This document shows, in pieces, positions 32,699 through 41,916 of a stretch of DNA of 64,000 nucleotides. The notes under the pieces are model-generated. The model was given only the letters and a program-made list of their open reading frames with translations, was not told the DNA's origin and did not search any database. Position 1 is the first letter of the stretch. Each line of letters opens with the position of its first letter. Source of the DNA: Vicinamibacteria bacterium (GTDB taxonomy: Bacteria > Acidobacteriota > Vicinamibacteria > Fen-336); assembly GCA_035570235.1 (NCBI GenBank), contig DATMML010000052.1, forward strand, positions 26,271 to 90,270, written 5' to 3'. The position numbers and the translations under genes were made by a program.

Positions 32699-35080
32699 CT
32701 AGAACTCGAGCCGCAGGCCGAGGCGGAACGCGCGCGGGGGCTCGATGGCCGTGGGCCGGCGGAAGGAGGGTCCGGTGGCCACATCCTCCTCCACCTCGTT
32801 CGCGGTGTCGAGGAGGTTGAAGGCCTCCAGCACCGCCGCGGTGCGAAAGCGCCCGATGGCGAAGCCCTTCTCCACCCGCGCGTCGAGGGTGAGGGTGTAG
32901 GTGAAGCGGGAGCGGCCGTTGGGGATGGCCTGCACCGCCTCCGGCCCCTGGTTGAGGGCGGGGGAGACGACCACGCGGGCGAAGGGTTGCCCGTCCTGGT
33001 AGCGGGCCGCGACGCCAAGGCGCACGTCGCCGGGGGCGTGGTACACCCCGGCGATCTTGAGGGTGTAGGCGCGGTCGAAGAAGAGCCGGCCTTGGGAGTA
33101 GGTCAGAGCGTTCGGGGTCTCCCCGAGCTCCCCGACCAGGCCGGGGTCATTTTCGGAGGCGCGGAAGCCGCGGTTGTCGCCGGGGCCCGCCGATTTGTAG
33201 GCCGTGGCCCCGAGCCGAAGGTACAGCCTTTCCCCCGCCTTCCCCTCGAGCGCGATCTCCACCCCCTCATGGAGCGCGCTTTCGCCCGGGGCGTTGGTGA
33301 GCTCATAGCGGTCCTGGCCGAAGCTCTGGGGTCGACGGTTGTAGATCGGGAGCAGCTGGCTGGGGGGACCGAGGATGTCGCCGCCGGGATCGGGCACCGT
33401 GAAGACGTCGTAGGCGGCGGGGGGGGCCCCGACGTTCACCGAGGCCAGGAGATCGTGATCGCGACGGTGGATGCCGAGGACCCGCGTCGTCCAGGACGGG
33501 CCGAGGCGCGCCTCGAGGCCGACGACCCACTCGTCGGTGTGGGGTACCTTCAGGCCGGGGTCGATGGAGCCCAGGGCGCCTCCCGGCCCCACGCGGGCGA
33601 TGAGAGGACCGATCTCGCCGGGGTCGAGGGCGTGGTTGCCGCTCGTGTCCTGCCAGCGGTAGACGAGCCCCTGGGGGGCGGCGGGGTCGCCGTAGGCGAG
33701 GAGGTCGAGCGACAGGCGGTGGCGGTAGCGGCCGTAGCCGGTGAAAAAGGACAGTCCGCCGTCCTCCCGCACGCGCCAACGGGCGGAAACCCGGGGTACG
33801 AGCCCCTGCCCGGTGATGCGGCCGGAGCTCCCCTCCGCCGCGCCCCGGGTGGACTCGAAGCGGAGGCCGGCTTCCACACCCAGCCGGCCAAAGGTCATGC
33901 TGTCCGCGGCATAGGCGGCAAGGTCCGTGGCCCGCCAGCGCGACTCGGGCCCCGCCCACCCGTAGTCCCAGACCCGGGCGGGCAGGCCGTCAACCGTCTC
34001 CGCGACGAGACCCGGGGGGCTCCCCGGTCGCGTCGACGCGGTCGATCGGGTCCCAGAAACGCCGAAGCGCAGGGCGTGCCCACCACCCGCGAAACGGCGC
34101 GGCGGGGGCTCGAGGCGAGCCTCCACTTGCGCGCGCTCGCGCGTGCTCTTGCCGTCGAAGAGCTGCTCCACCGGCCCCACCTGCAAGCGCTCCACGACCG
34201 CCGTCGGCGGCGGCCCCGGCGTCTGGGGCTCGAAGCGGCCCTGCACGTAGCCGCCGGTCAGCGACCAGCGCGTCCCCGTCGTCCGCTCCCAGGTCGATTG
34301 CAGCATCAGGAACCGGTCGTTCTGTGCGGCGTCGCCCCCGAACCGGGCCCGCCCCGCGTAGGGATGCTCGACGCCTTGCCCGGCGCCCAGAAAGCGCACC
34401 TCGTCGCGCGGGGTGGGCGTCCAGACCAGATGCGTCAGGAGCGAACTCAACCGGCCCCCGAGGGGGGTGGGGTCCGACCCCTCGAGGCGCCCCGCGCGGA
34501 CGAGGGATCCCGACAGGAGCAGGCCGAGCCGGTCCTTGGCGAGGGGTCCCTCCAGGAGGAGCTGGGCGCCGCGAAAGGAGTCGTAGCGGGCGACGGGGGG
34601 CGCCGTGCTCGAGGGGGAGGCTTGCCAGGCAACGGGCACGGCATCCGCGGAGAGCGTCCCGTGCCATGAGGTCCCCGGCCGGCGGGGCACGAGGCTCAGG
34701 GTCGCGCCCGGGCCGGCCTCCTCCACCGGCATCAGGAAGGAGTCGAGGCTGACCTTCTGGAGGGCGAAGAGCTCGGGCTGGAGGAGGGGCGTGCCCGTCC
34801 GGCCGGGGTCGGTGATGTCCAAGTTGCCCAGGCGATAGGTGACCTGCGTCCAGGAACTGCCATGAACGCCCAGAAGGCCCGCCTCGCCCACGTAGAGGCC
34901 GCCGTTCTCGATGCGGTCCAGGATGGCGGTGGCCTCCACGGTCTCGAGGAGGGACCAGGGGCTGCCGCTCGAGGGGATGTCGCGCAGCACCTCTTGATCG
35001 AAGGTTGCCCCACCCCCCGCTGCTTCCGCCGCCGCCAGGAGGCCAGGGGCCAGGAGCACGGCCAAGCGCGGGGGGAGCAC
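32699..35080 (-). CDS. TonB-dependent receptor-like outer-membrane beta-barrel protein
   Basis: The 793-residue protein has a signal peptide (LAVLLAPGLLAAAEAAG), a plug-like segment (FDQEVLRDIPSSGSPWSLLE; TYRLGNLDITDPGRTGTPLL), and a long series of amphipathic beta strands ending in FRLGLRLEF. The terminal Phe is typical of outer-membrane barrels. The C-terminal part resembles Acidobacteria-type TonB receptors (ERLYLRLGATAYKS, PGDVRLGVAARYQDGQPFAR). I see no clear TonB box, and no carboxypeptidase-like N-terminal domain. The ligand is unknown. It starts 14 bases after the coiled-coil membrane-protein gene. Confidence 0.8.
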   Translation of the reverse strand: MLPPRLAVLLAPGLLAAAEAAGGGATFDQEVLRDIPSSGSPWSLLETVEATAILDRIENGGLYVGEAGLLGVHGSSWTQVTYRLGNLDITDPGRTGTPLLQPELFALQKVSLDSFLMPVEEAGPGATLSLVPRRPGTSWHGTLSADAVPVAWQASPSSTAPPVARYDSFRGAQLLLEGPLAKDRLGLLLSGSLVRAGRLEGSDPTPLGGRLSSLLTHLVWTPTPRDEVRFLGAGQGVEHPYAGRARFGGDAAQNDRFLMLQSTWERTTGTRWSLTGGYVQGRFEPQTPGPPPTAVVERLQVGPVEQLFDGKSTRERAQVEARLEPPPRRFAGGGHALRFGVSGTRSTASTRPGSPPGLVAETVDGLPARVWDYGWAGPESRWRATDLAAYAADSMTFGRLGVEAGLRFESTRGAAEGSSGRITGQGLVPRVSARWRVREDGGLSFFTGYGRYRHRLSLDLLAYGDPAAPQGLVYRWQDTSGNHALDPGEIGPLIARVGPGGALGSIDPGLKVPHTDEWVVGLEARLGPSWTTRVLGIHRRDHDLLASVNVGAPPAAYDVFTVPDPGGDILGPPSQLLPIYNRRPQSFGQDRYELTNAPGESALHEGVEIALEGKAGERLYLRLGATAYKSAGPGDNRGFRASENDPGLVGELGETPNALTYSQGRLFFDRAYTLKIAGVYHAPGDVRLGVAARYQDGQPFARVVVSPALNQGPEAVQAIPNGRSRFTYTLTLDARVEKGFAIGRFRTAAVLEAFNLLDTANEVEEDVATGPSFRRPTAIEPPRAFRLGLRLEF

Positions 35081-35094
35081 GGCGAAAGGGGGTC

Positions 35095-36039
35095 CTAGTG
35101 GGTGATCTTGGCGCGCGGGGGAGGGGGGGGCGGCGAGGAGGGCACGGCCGGACGTGCCGCCCGCACCGGGGGCGGCGCGTCCCGCACCGCCTCCCGCGTG
35201 CCGGCCAGGGAGCCGAGCTCCGCCTCCACGTCCTCCCCCAGGTTCCCCGGCACCAGGAGGTCTTGCTCCGCGGCCAGGATGTCCTCCATGTCGCGGACCC
35301 CACGCTCCGTCTCCTCCGCGGAGGAGACGAGGCCGTCCAGCTGCTCGGTGATCGTACGGGGGTCGCGCATGGAGAAGCTCTGGTCGCGCAGGAGCTGAAG
35401 CACTTCGAGGACGGTCTCCGTCTGGGCATCGATGAGCTGGCGGTTCTCCAGCGCCTTCTGGTAGCGCTCCAAGCGCTTCCCGAGCACAGTCCGGGTCTTG
35501 GCCTTGATCTGTTGGATGCGCTCGGGCCCCTGCGTGATCTCGCGGTCGAGCATGGCGATCCGCTCCTGGATCCGCTCCGGGTCGGTGGTGGAGAAATAGG
35601 CCTCATAGCGCGCCACCGAGTAGCGCATGCGCAGGAAGAAGGAGAGGAGGAACTCCAGCTTCTGGACCAGCTCTTCCAAGAGCATCCGTGACGAGGCGTC
35701 CAGGCCCTTGTAGTTCTCCCGAATCTCCCCGGCCAGGGTCTCGAGGCCGCGGTAGCGCTGGCGCTCCGCGTCCGGCAGGGCTCGCAGCATTTCCGAGACC
35801 TCTCCCTGCTTCTTGACCTGCTTCTCCTCCCGGTCCTCTTCCAACTCGCGGGCCTTGACCAGACGCTGGAAGCGGGGGCTTGAGGCCACGAGGGGGAGGA
35901 TGGTGAGCTGCACGCCCGCGACCAGGATCAGGGGGAGCGCGCTTCCCGAGAGGAGGGCGAAGCCAAGCGCGGTGCCCAATGTGATGAGGTTGTACTGGCT
36001 CTTGAAGGCATGGGCGAGGTAGTTGGGTTCCTCGGTCAC
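35095..36039 (-). CDS. Membrane-anchored coiled-coil protein, unknown function
   Basis: The 314-residue protein has a short N-terminus (MTEEPNYLAHAFKSQYN), two hydrophobic segments at about residues 18-52, then a long charged helical region (about 60-270) with heptad-like pattern, and a Pro-rich tail (PSSPPPPPPRAKITH). There is no enzyme motif. The shape suggests a cytoplasmic coiled coil held at the inner membrane. It precedes the receptor-like gene by 14 bases and is divergent from the GGDEF-EAL gene. I do not recognise the family. Confidence 0.72.
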   Translation of the reverse strand: MTEEPNYLAHAFKSQYNLITLGTALGFALLSGSALPLILVAGVQLTILPLVASSPRFQRLVKARELEEDREEKQVKKQGEVSEMLRALPDAERQRYRGLETLAGEIRENYKGLDASSRMLLEELVQKLEFLLSFFLRMRYSVARYEAYFSTTDPERIQERIAMLDREITQGPERIQQIKAKTRTVLGKRLERYQKALENRQLIDAQTETVLEVLQLLRDQSFSMRDPRTITEQLDGLVSSAEETERGVRDMEDILAAEQDLLVPGNLGEDVEAELGSLAGTREAVRDAPPPVRAARPAVPSSPPPPPPRAKITH

Positions 36040-36143
36040 GCTGGGCTCTCCGATCGCCCATAACCTACCACCGTTTCGGCGGTGACCGCACCCCCCGCAC
36101 CCCCCGCCTTGACCGCGGGGCCGGCCCGGGCGTAGCTTGGCAC

Positions 36144-37910
36144 GTGCGCCCGGTTTCCAGCCGGCGGCTCATCCTCGGCTCCGGGCTCTGCGCCGCCCTG
36201 GGGGGGGTTGTCCTCAGCCTCGCGGGAGGGGACGTGCCTCCCTCGGTGGCGCCGACCTTCTTCACGTTGACGGTGGCGGGCCTTCTCGCGGGCCTCCTCG
36301 GCGCCCGCTCGGCCCCGACCCCGGATCCGCCCTTGGCCCCGACCCCATCCGCCGCGGACGCGAGGCCAGCCGACTCCCCAGGGGAGGAGGCCCCCCCCGC
36401 TTCCCCCCCCGGCGGGCCGGAGAGCCCGGAACCAGGGGCGGCGGGCCCGCCCCTCGAGCCCCCGGCCCTCTCCCTGCTCCTGGCCCATGACGCCCTCGAG
36501 ATCCAGGTCCGCGAGTTGAGCGCGGAGCTGGCGCTCAGCAAGGAAGCCCTTCTCCTGGAGGTCGCGCGTCGTCAGCAAGCGGAGGCGGAGCTCGGCAGCC
36601 TTTCCGACCAGGACCCGCTCACCGGCCTCCCCGGTCGCCGCCTCCTGAACGATCGTTTCTCGGTGGCGGTCGCGCATGCCATCCGGCAGAGGCAGAAGCT
36701 GGCCCTCCTCCTCCTCGACCTCGACGGTCTCGCCGAGATCAACGAGAAATGGGGACGCGGCGTGGGAGACGACCTCATCCGCAGCATGGGCGCCCTCCTG
36801 GAGCGCACCCTCCGCCAGGGCGACACCATCGCCCGTCTAGGGGGCGACGATTTCACGGTCCTCCTACCGGGAGTAAAGAAGGACGAAGACGTGGCCGTGA
36901 TCGCGGAAAAGCTGCGCCTGGCCCTCCGCAACCCCTTCAGCATCGGGGGGCGCGAACTGACCGCTACCGCCAGCATCGGGATCGCGCTGCACCCCGACGA
37001 CGGACCCGACATCGAGAGCCTGCTCAGGTGTGCGCACATCGCCCTGGGGAGGGCCAAGGGGAAGGGGGGGGACTCCTACGACATCCACGCTCCCCGCTCC
37101 AGCGCGGTCGCGGCCGAGCGCCTGGCCCTGGAGAGCGCGCTGCGCAAGGCCCTCGTGCAGCAGGCTCTCTCCCTCGTCTACCAGCCCATCGTGGCCTGCG
37201 AGACGGGGGTCATCGTGGGGGTGGAGGCCCTGCTCCGCTGGCGCAATCCCGACCAGCAGACGCTGGCCGCGGCCGACTTCGTCCCCCTCGCCGACGCCAC
37301 CGGCCTCTCCGTCCCCCTGGGCCAGTGGGCGCTGCGGAACGCCTGCTTGCAGGCCAAGGCCTGGCTGGACGCCGGCCACACCGGCATCGTGATCACGGTC
37401 AACGTGTCCCCCCGGCAACTCCAGCACCCGTCCCTGGTCAAGCTCGTGAAGCGCGCTCTGGAGGAGACCCGCCTGCCCGCCACCGCCCTGGAGCTGGAGG
37501 TCCCGGAGGCGGAGCTCGCAAGGAGCCCCCGGCACTCCATCGACCGCCTGGCCGAGCTCAAGGAGCTCGGGTTGCGCATCTCCATCGACGACTTCGGGGT
37601 GGGCGACTCCGTGCTCTCCCAGCTCCACCGCTATCCCGTGGACTCGCTCAAGATCGACGGGGCCGTCATCCGCGACATCGCGACCGACCGCAACCGGGAG
37701 GCGGTGGCCACGGCCGCCATCGCCCTCGCCCGCGCCCGCAAACTCAAGGTGGTAGCGGAGGGGGTGGAGACGGAGGCCCAGCGGGTGCTGCTCGCGCGCT
37801 GGCAGTGCGACCGGATCCAGGGCAATCTCATCGGGCCCCCCGTGGCGGCCGCGGAGATAGAGACCCTGCTCGCGCGCCAGAAGCGAACGGCCCTCGCGGG
37901 CCCGCAGTGA
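36144..37910 (+). CDS. Membrane GGDEF-EAL protein (c-di-GMP cyclase/phosphodiesterase)
   Basis: The 588-residue protein has two N-terminal membrane segments (about 8-50), a Pro-rich cytoplasmic linker, a coiled coil, then GGDEF (about 150-310) and EAL (about 330-580) domains. The GGDEF site reads LGGDDF, a conservative variant, with an RQGD inhibitory site five residues before it. The EAL domain keeps the expected residues: EALLRW, VNVSPRQL, IDDFG, LKID, AEGVE and the Gln of IQGN. Both activities are therefore possible; which one dominates cannot be told. No sensory domain is recognisable. The gene converges on the ABC ATPase gene, 9 bases away. Confidence 0.9.
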   Translation: MRPVSSRRLILGSGLCAALGGVVLSLAGGDVPPSVAPTFFTLTVAGLLAGLLGARSAPTPDPPLAPTPSAADARPADSPGEEAPPASPPGGPESPEPGAAGPPLEPPALSLLLAHDALEIQVRELSAELALSKEALLLEVARRQQAEAELGSLSDQDPLTGLPGRRLLNDRFSVAVAHAIRQRQKLALLLLDLDGLAEINEKWGRGVGDDLIRSMGALLERTLRQGDTIARLGGDDFTVLLPGVKKDEDVAVIAEKLRLALRNPFSIGGRELTATASIGIALHPDDGPDIESLLRCAHIALGRAKGKGGDSYDIHAPRSSAVAAERLALESALRKALVQQALSLVYQPIVACETGVIVGVEALLRWRNPDQQTLAAADFVPLADATGLSVPLGQWALRNACLQAKAWLDAGHTGIVITVNVSPRQLQHPSLVKLVKRALEETRLPATALELEVPEAELARSPRHSIDRLAELKELGLRISIDDFGVGDSVLSQLHRYPVDSLKIDGAVIRDIATDRNREAVATAAIALARARKLKVVAEGVETEAQRVLLARWQCDRIQGNLIGPPVAAAEIETLLARQKRTALAGPQ

Positions 37911-37919
37911 GGAGCGCTC

Positions 37920-38744
37920 TCAGACGGTAAGGCGCAGATTCCCGCCCCGCGCCTGCTCGCGGATCTTCTGCAGGACCATGTGCTCGATCTCCCGAAAGCG
38001 GTCGGTCTGCTTCAGCTCCTCCGTCCGGTGGAGGGGGAGGTCCACCGGCACCTCGTCCACGATGGTCCCCGGCCCCGAGGACAGGATGTGGATCTTGTCG
38101 GCCAGGTAGACGGCCTCCGGAATGTCGTGGGTCACGAAGAGGATCGTCCCTTCGAGCTCCTCCCAGAGCTCGTTGATCAGGTTCTGCATGCCCAGGCGGA
38201 TCTGCACGTCGAGGGCGCCGAAGGGCTCGTCCATGAGGATGATCTGGGGCTTCACGGCCAGGGTGCGGGCGATGGCCACCCTCTGACGCATCCCTCCCGA
38301 GAGCTGTCCGGGATACTTGCTCTCCGTCCCCCCGAGCCCCACCTTCTTGATCCAGGTGCGGGCGACCTTCTCCCGCTCGTCACGCGGGACCCCCCGGAGC
38401 TTGAGGCCGAAGGCCACGTTTTCGAGCACGGTCAGCCAGGGGTAGGAGCTGTAGCCCTGGAAGACCATGCCCCGGTCGGGGCCGGGGCCCAGAATCGGCT
38501 GCTGGCGGAGCAGGACCTCCCCGCTGGTGGCGGGAAAGAGCCCGGCCACGATGTTGAGGACGGTGCTCTTGCCGCAGCCCGAAGGTCCCAAGAAGACCCG
38601 GAACTCGCCACGGTCGGGAAGGTCGGGCACGATCAGGTTCACGTCCTTTATGGCGTGAAACTCCTGGCCGTCCGGGTTTACGAAGGTCTTGCTGACCTTG
38701 CGCAGCTCCAGGATATTGGTGCCGGGGACGTGGGCGGCGGGCAT
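37920..38744 (-). CDS. ABC transporter ATPase, taurine/sulfonate/nitrate type
   Basis: The 274-residue protein has Walker A GPSGCGKSTVLNIVAGL, the Q-loop MVFQGYSSYPWLTVLENV, signature LSGGMRQRVAIARTL, Walker B IILMDEPFGALD and switch His VTHDIPEAVYLAD. These match the TauB/SsuB/NrtD group. The C-terminal part (LPLHRTEELKQTDRFREIEH) is also typical. The start codon overlaps the permease stop (TGATG). It powers import with the permease and the unusual OmpA-fused binding protein upstream; the substrate is unknown. Confidence 0.92.
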   Translation of the reverse strand: MPAAHVPGTNILELRKVSKTFVNPDGQEFHAIKDVNLIVPDLPDRGEFRVFLGPSGCGKSTVLNIVAGLFPATSGEVLLRQQPILGPGPDRGMVFQGYSSYPWLTVLENVAFGLKLRGVPRDEREKVARTWIKKVGLGGTESKYPGQLSGGMRQRVAIARTLAVKPQIILMDEPFGALDVQIRLGMQNLINELWEELEGTILFVTHDIPEAVYLADKIHILSSGPGTIVDEVPVDLPLHRTEELKQTDRFREIEHMVLQKIREQARGGNLRLTV

Positions 38745-39514
38745 CACGCCCTCCCCGAGAAGAGCCGGTGGTTGATCCAGCGCAGGATCTGGTCCGAGAG
38801 CACCCCGATCCCCAGGATGACGAGGACGAGGGCGAATATCTGGTCCACGTGGGAGCGCTTGCCGGCCACGGTGATGAGCGCGCCCAGGCCATAGGGTGCG
38901 TTGATGACCTCGGCCAGGATCACGTAAGTCCAGCCGATGCCGTTCATGACCCGCAGGGCCTCGCCGATGCTGGGCAGGCTGGCGGGGATCAGGACCAGGT
39001 TCACGATCTGCCAGCGCGACGCCCCCAGGGTGGTCGCGGTCTGGAGATAGACTTCGTCGACCTTCTCCACCGCCTCCACCACCAGGGGCAGCAGGTAAAC
39101 GACCGTCCCCATGAAGAGGAACGTGATCTTCTGCGTCTCTTCGATGCCGAACCAGACGATGGTGAGGGGGACGAGGGCGGAGATGGGGAGGAACCGCAGG
39201 GGCTCCAGAATGGGGGAAAAGAAGTGCTTCAGGGGGGGAAAGGTCCCCATGAGGAGGCCGAGGGGTATGGCCACCGCGGCCGCGAGGACGAAGCCCATGG
39301 TGACGCGGTAGAGGCTCCAGCCCGCGCTGCGCACGAGGGCCTCTTCGAAATGCAGAACGGGGAAGGCCCGGAGCACTTCGGTGGGGGAGGGCAGGATGAC
39401 GGCGGGCACCATGCCGGTGTAGGTCAGCAGGCACCAGGCCCCGAAGAAGGTTGCCACCCCGCCCAGGGCAAGGCTCCGGGCCCGGGTGTTGGTGACCGGC
39501 TCCCGGACCTCCAT
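38744..39514 (-). CDS. ABC transporter permease, taurine/sulfonate/nitrate type
   Basis: The 256-residue protein has six predicted membrane segments and the BPD-type motifs of TauC/SsuC: LPSPTEVLRAFPVL, LEPLRFLPISALVPLTIVWF, and the EAA-like coupling loop TATTLGASRWQIVNLVLIPA. I chose ATG 39514, which overlaps the stop of the binding-protein gene as TGATG; a TTG one codon earlier is possible. Spacing on both sides implies translational coupling. Length is normal for the family. Confidence 0.92.
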   Translation of the reverse strand: MEVREPVTNTRARSLALGGVATFFGAWCLLTYTGMVPAVILPSPTEVLRAFPVLHFEEALVRSAGWSLYRVTMGFVLAAAVAIPLGLLMGTFPPLKHFFSPILEPLRFLPISALVPLTIVWFGIEETQKITFLFMGTVVYLLPLVVEAVEKVDEVYLQTATTLGASRWQIVNLVLIPASLPSIGEALRVMNGIGWTYVILAEVINAPYGLGALITVAGKRSHVDQIFALVLVILGIGVLSDQILRWINHRLFSGRA

Positions 39515-41121
39515 CAACGGGGGATGATCTCGAAGTCGGTGCGCCGGTTCTTGGCCCGGCCTTCCTCGGAGTCGTTGCCGGCCACGGGCTTGTCGGGCCC
39601 GTTGCCCACCACGTCGAACTTGTTCCGATCAAAGCCCTTGCCGATCAGGAAATGGGCCACCGCTTCCGCGCGGCCGCGCGAGAGCTTCATGTTGCTGTCG
39701 CGGTTCCCCACGTTGTCGGTGTTCCCGGCGATGCGCAGGTAGGCGCTGCCGAAAGTGGCGGCGAGGTCCACGACCTGGGTATCGAGCACGGCCTTGGCGT
39801 TCTCATCCAGGGTTGCCGAACCGCTGGGGAAGTAGATGGAGACGGTCTTGGTCAGGATAGAGGTCCCCTTCTGGGGCGGCGTCTTGAACTCGAACTCCGG
39901 CTTGGCGGGTGCGGCCGCGGCCTCCGGGAAGAACTCCCCTGCGCCCTCCAGGAAGCGCGTGTCCACGGTCTGGTAGGGTTCGTAGACGTCCTTGATCTCG
40001 CCGATCCGGCGCCAGATGCCCTGCGCGGTCTTGTAGATCCCGTGGTAGTTCACGAGTGAGCCCTGGGGGTTGAAGAAGGCGCGGTTCTCCCCGTAGTTCG
40101 GGAGCTTCACGTCGGTCAGCATGCTCTTCGCGTCGTCCAGGGAGACCCCGGAGAAGCTCTTGGAGAGGAGGACCGCGGTCTTCTCGGGATTGACGCCGGC
40201 CTGGTCCACGCCCTTGAGCCAGCCCGCGACGAAGCGGCGCACATCCTCCGGGTGCTGTTCGAGGAAGTCGCCCCGGGCCACGAAGATATCCGCGATCAGG
40301 TTGGTGGCCTCGCGGGTCGAGGTCAGGATGTGGCCGCCGGACCGCTCGCGGGCGGCCACGTACACGTCCGGCGACCAGCTCACCGCGGCGTCGACCTTGC
40401 CCGCCTTGAAGACGTTGGCGGCCTCCACCGCGGAGTCGGTGAAGATGAAGGTCACGTCGTGGCTGGTCAAGCCACCCTGGGTCAGCACGTAGAGGGCGAA
40501 GTAGTGGGAGGGGGTGGCCTTGGCGCAGGCGATTTTCTTCCCCTTGAGGTCAGCCACGCTCTTGATGGAGGCGTCGACGGCGATGGCATCCCCGCCCCGG
40601 CTCCAGTCGTACTGCAGGATGGCCTTGGGGTTCAGCCGCAGGAGGCCGCCGTACTCGAGGGCGTAGGCGTCCACCGTGGACCACATGATGTCGACGCCAC
40701 CCTTGTCCCCGCCGGCCCGGAAGGCGTCGCGGGACTTGGCGAAGTCGTCGATGACCAGGAGCTCGACCTGGATCCCGAATTCCTTGGAGAAGAGGCAGTC
40801 CCGGTTGGGCGGAAACCCGCCGTTGGCCACGATCCCGCCCGCATAGCCGCCCCAGGTCACGATCGCGACCTTGATGGGCCGGTTGAGGCGGGAGCCGCCC
40901 GAGGGCGCCCCTTTCGACGCCGGGGGCGGGGCGGGGTTGCTCTCCCCCGTGGGCGGGGGCCCGAAGTCATCCTTTGAGATTGTCCCTTCCGCCCGCTTGT
41001 CGGGGGCGACCACGGAGGCGACGCGGTGCAGAACCCCGTAGTGGTAGAGCCCATAACCAATGAGGGCGAGGCCGGAAAGTACGATGAGGATGCGGCCGAG
41101 GGGGGTCAGTTGTCGCGCCAT
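39514..41121 (-). CDS. Substrate-binding protein fused to C-terminal OmpA/MotB domain, membrane-anchored
   Basis: Residues 9-27 (GRILIVLSGLALIGYGLYH) form an uncleaved-looking membrane anchor, followed by a Pro-rich spacer. Residues about 82-390 are an NMT1/SsuA-type periplasmic binding domain (KVAIVTWGGYAGGIVANGG; VDIMWSTVDAYALEYGGLL; SVADLKGKKIACAKATPSHY). Residues about 415-535 are an OmpA C-terminal peptidoglycan-binding domain (VSIYFPSGSATLDENAKAVL; NTDNVGNRDSNMKLSRGRAE) with the Asp and Arg that bind diaminopimelate. A binding protein tied to both inner membrane and cell wall is unusual. It is encoded directly before its permease and ATPase, 28 bases after the coiled-coil gene. Confidence 0.9.
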   Translation of the reverse strand: MARQLTPLGRILIVLSGLALIGYGLYHYGVLHRVASVVAPDKRAEGTISKDDFGPPPTGESNPAPPPASKGAPSGGSRLNRPIKVAIVTWGGYAGGIVANGGFPPNRDCLFSKEFGIQVELLVIDDFAKSRDAFRAGGDKGGVDIMWSTVDAYALEYGGLLRLNPKAILQYDWSRGGDAIAVDASIKSVADLKGKKIACAKATPSHYFALYVLTQGGLTSHDVTFIFTDSAVEAANVFKAGKVDAAVSWSPDVYVAARERSGGHILTSTREATNLIADIFVARGDFLEQHPEDVRRFVAGWLKGVDQAGVNPEKTAVLLSKSFSGVSLDDAKSMLTDVKLPNYGENRAFFNPQGSLVNYHGIYKTAQGIWRRIGEIKDVYEPYQTVDTRFLEGAGEFFPEAAAAPAKPEFEFKTPPQKGTSILTKTVSIYFPSGSATLDENAKAVLDTQVVDLAATFGSAYLRIAGNTDNVGNRDSNMKLSRGRAEAVAHFLIGKGFDRNKFDVVGNGPDKPVAGNDSEEGRAKNRRTDFEIIPR

Positions 41122-41149
41122 GGGCTCGATCTCCGCTCCGGCTCCGGGC

Positions 41150-41833
41150 TCACGCCCGGTCCGGCTTGTCGGGGGATGGGGAGGGCGACGCCGGAGGTGA
41201 CGTCGTAATGGGGTTGGGCGCGCCCTCCAGGAAGGGCGCCACCACGTCGTGGAGACGCTCTTCTTCGCGCCGTTTCCGGGTCTGGAGCTGGAGGAAGGTC
41301 CGGCTCGCCTCTTCCTCGGCCTTCTTCAGGCCCTCCATCTCCGCGTTCTTCGCCTTCAGTAACGCATCCATCTCGGTCTTGAGGGCGGCGATCCGCGCCT
41401 GGGAGCGGGTGCGCAGCTCCTCGAGCTCGCGGCGCTTGCTTTCCTCGAAGGCATCAAGGGCCTTGTCGCGCAGGACCGCGTCCTCGATCACGTCCCGCAT
41501 GGGCACGCCCGCCGTCTCCAGGGCGGTCAGGACGGCGGCGGCCTTCACGTCCCGGCCGAGGGTGGCCAGGCGCTTGCTCTCCAGCATCTCCCCCACCCGG
41601 TCCACGCCGTACCCGTGCGGGCGCAGCTCGATCCCGGCCTCCTTGTAGACGGCCGCGAAGTCCGCCACATCCGCCGCGACCTCGGAGCGGGCCACGGGTT
41701 TGGGCTCGGAGGCCGCGAAGGCCTCGGGCCCCAGGTCGCGCTCGGAGGCGGGCGCCTCCGCGGGCAACGGGCTATCGGTGTCGGTGACGATCAAGCGGAC
41801 GCCTTTCCCCACCAAGTCTTTCAGCTTGCTCAT
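41150..41833 (-). CDS. Coiled-coil protein of unknown function, ABC-operon leader gene
   Basis: The 227-residue protein has no signal peptide or membrane segment. The N-terminal half is a small helical region (FAAVYKEAGIELRPHGYGVD; MLESKRLATLGRDVKAAAVL). The second half (about 120-200) is a strongly charged coiled coil (ESKRRELEELRTRSQARIAA), and the end is Pro/Ser-rich. The family is not recognised. It is the first gene of the run leading to the OmpA-fused binding protein, permease and ATPase, so it may assemble with or regulate that transporter from the cytoplasm; this is inference. Confidence 0.72.
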   Translation of the reverse strand: MSKLKDLVGKGVRLIVTDTDSPLPAEAPASERDLGPEAFAASEPKPVARSEVAADVADFAAVYKEAGIELRPHGYGVDRVGEMLESKRLATLGRDVKAAAVLTALETAGVPMRDVIEDAVLRDKALDAFEESKRRELEELRTRSQARIAALKTEMDALLKAKNAEMEGLKKAEEEASRTFLQLQTRKRREEERLHDVVAPFLEGAPNPITTSPPASPSPSPDKPDRA

Positions 41834-41916
41834 GGCGCGCGCTCTCCGGGAGGTACGCGGAAGCTTGTCGCACTCTCCCCCGCCATGTCAAGGTTCGACG
41901 GTGTAACATCCCCACC

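Noticed and set aside
41862..41891. Promoter of the coiled-coil/ABC operon with a perfect TTGACA at 41891-41886
   Set aside because: No acceptable -10 lies 16-18 bases downstream (ACAAGC or CAAGCT), so I do not list it as a feature.
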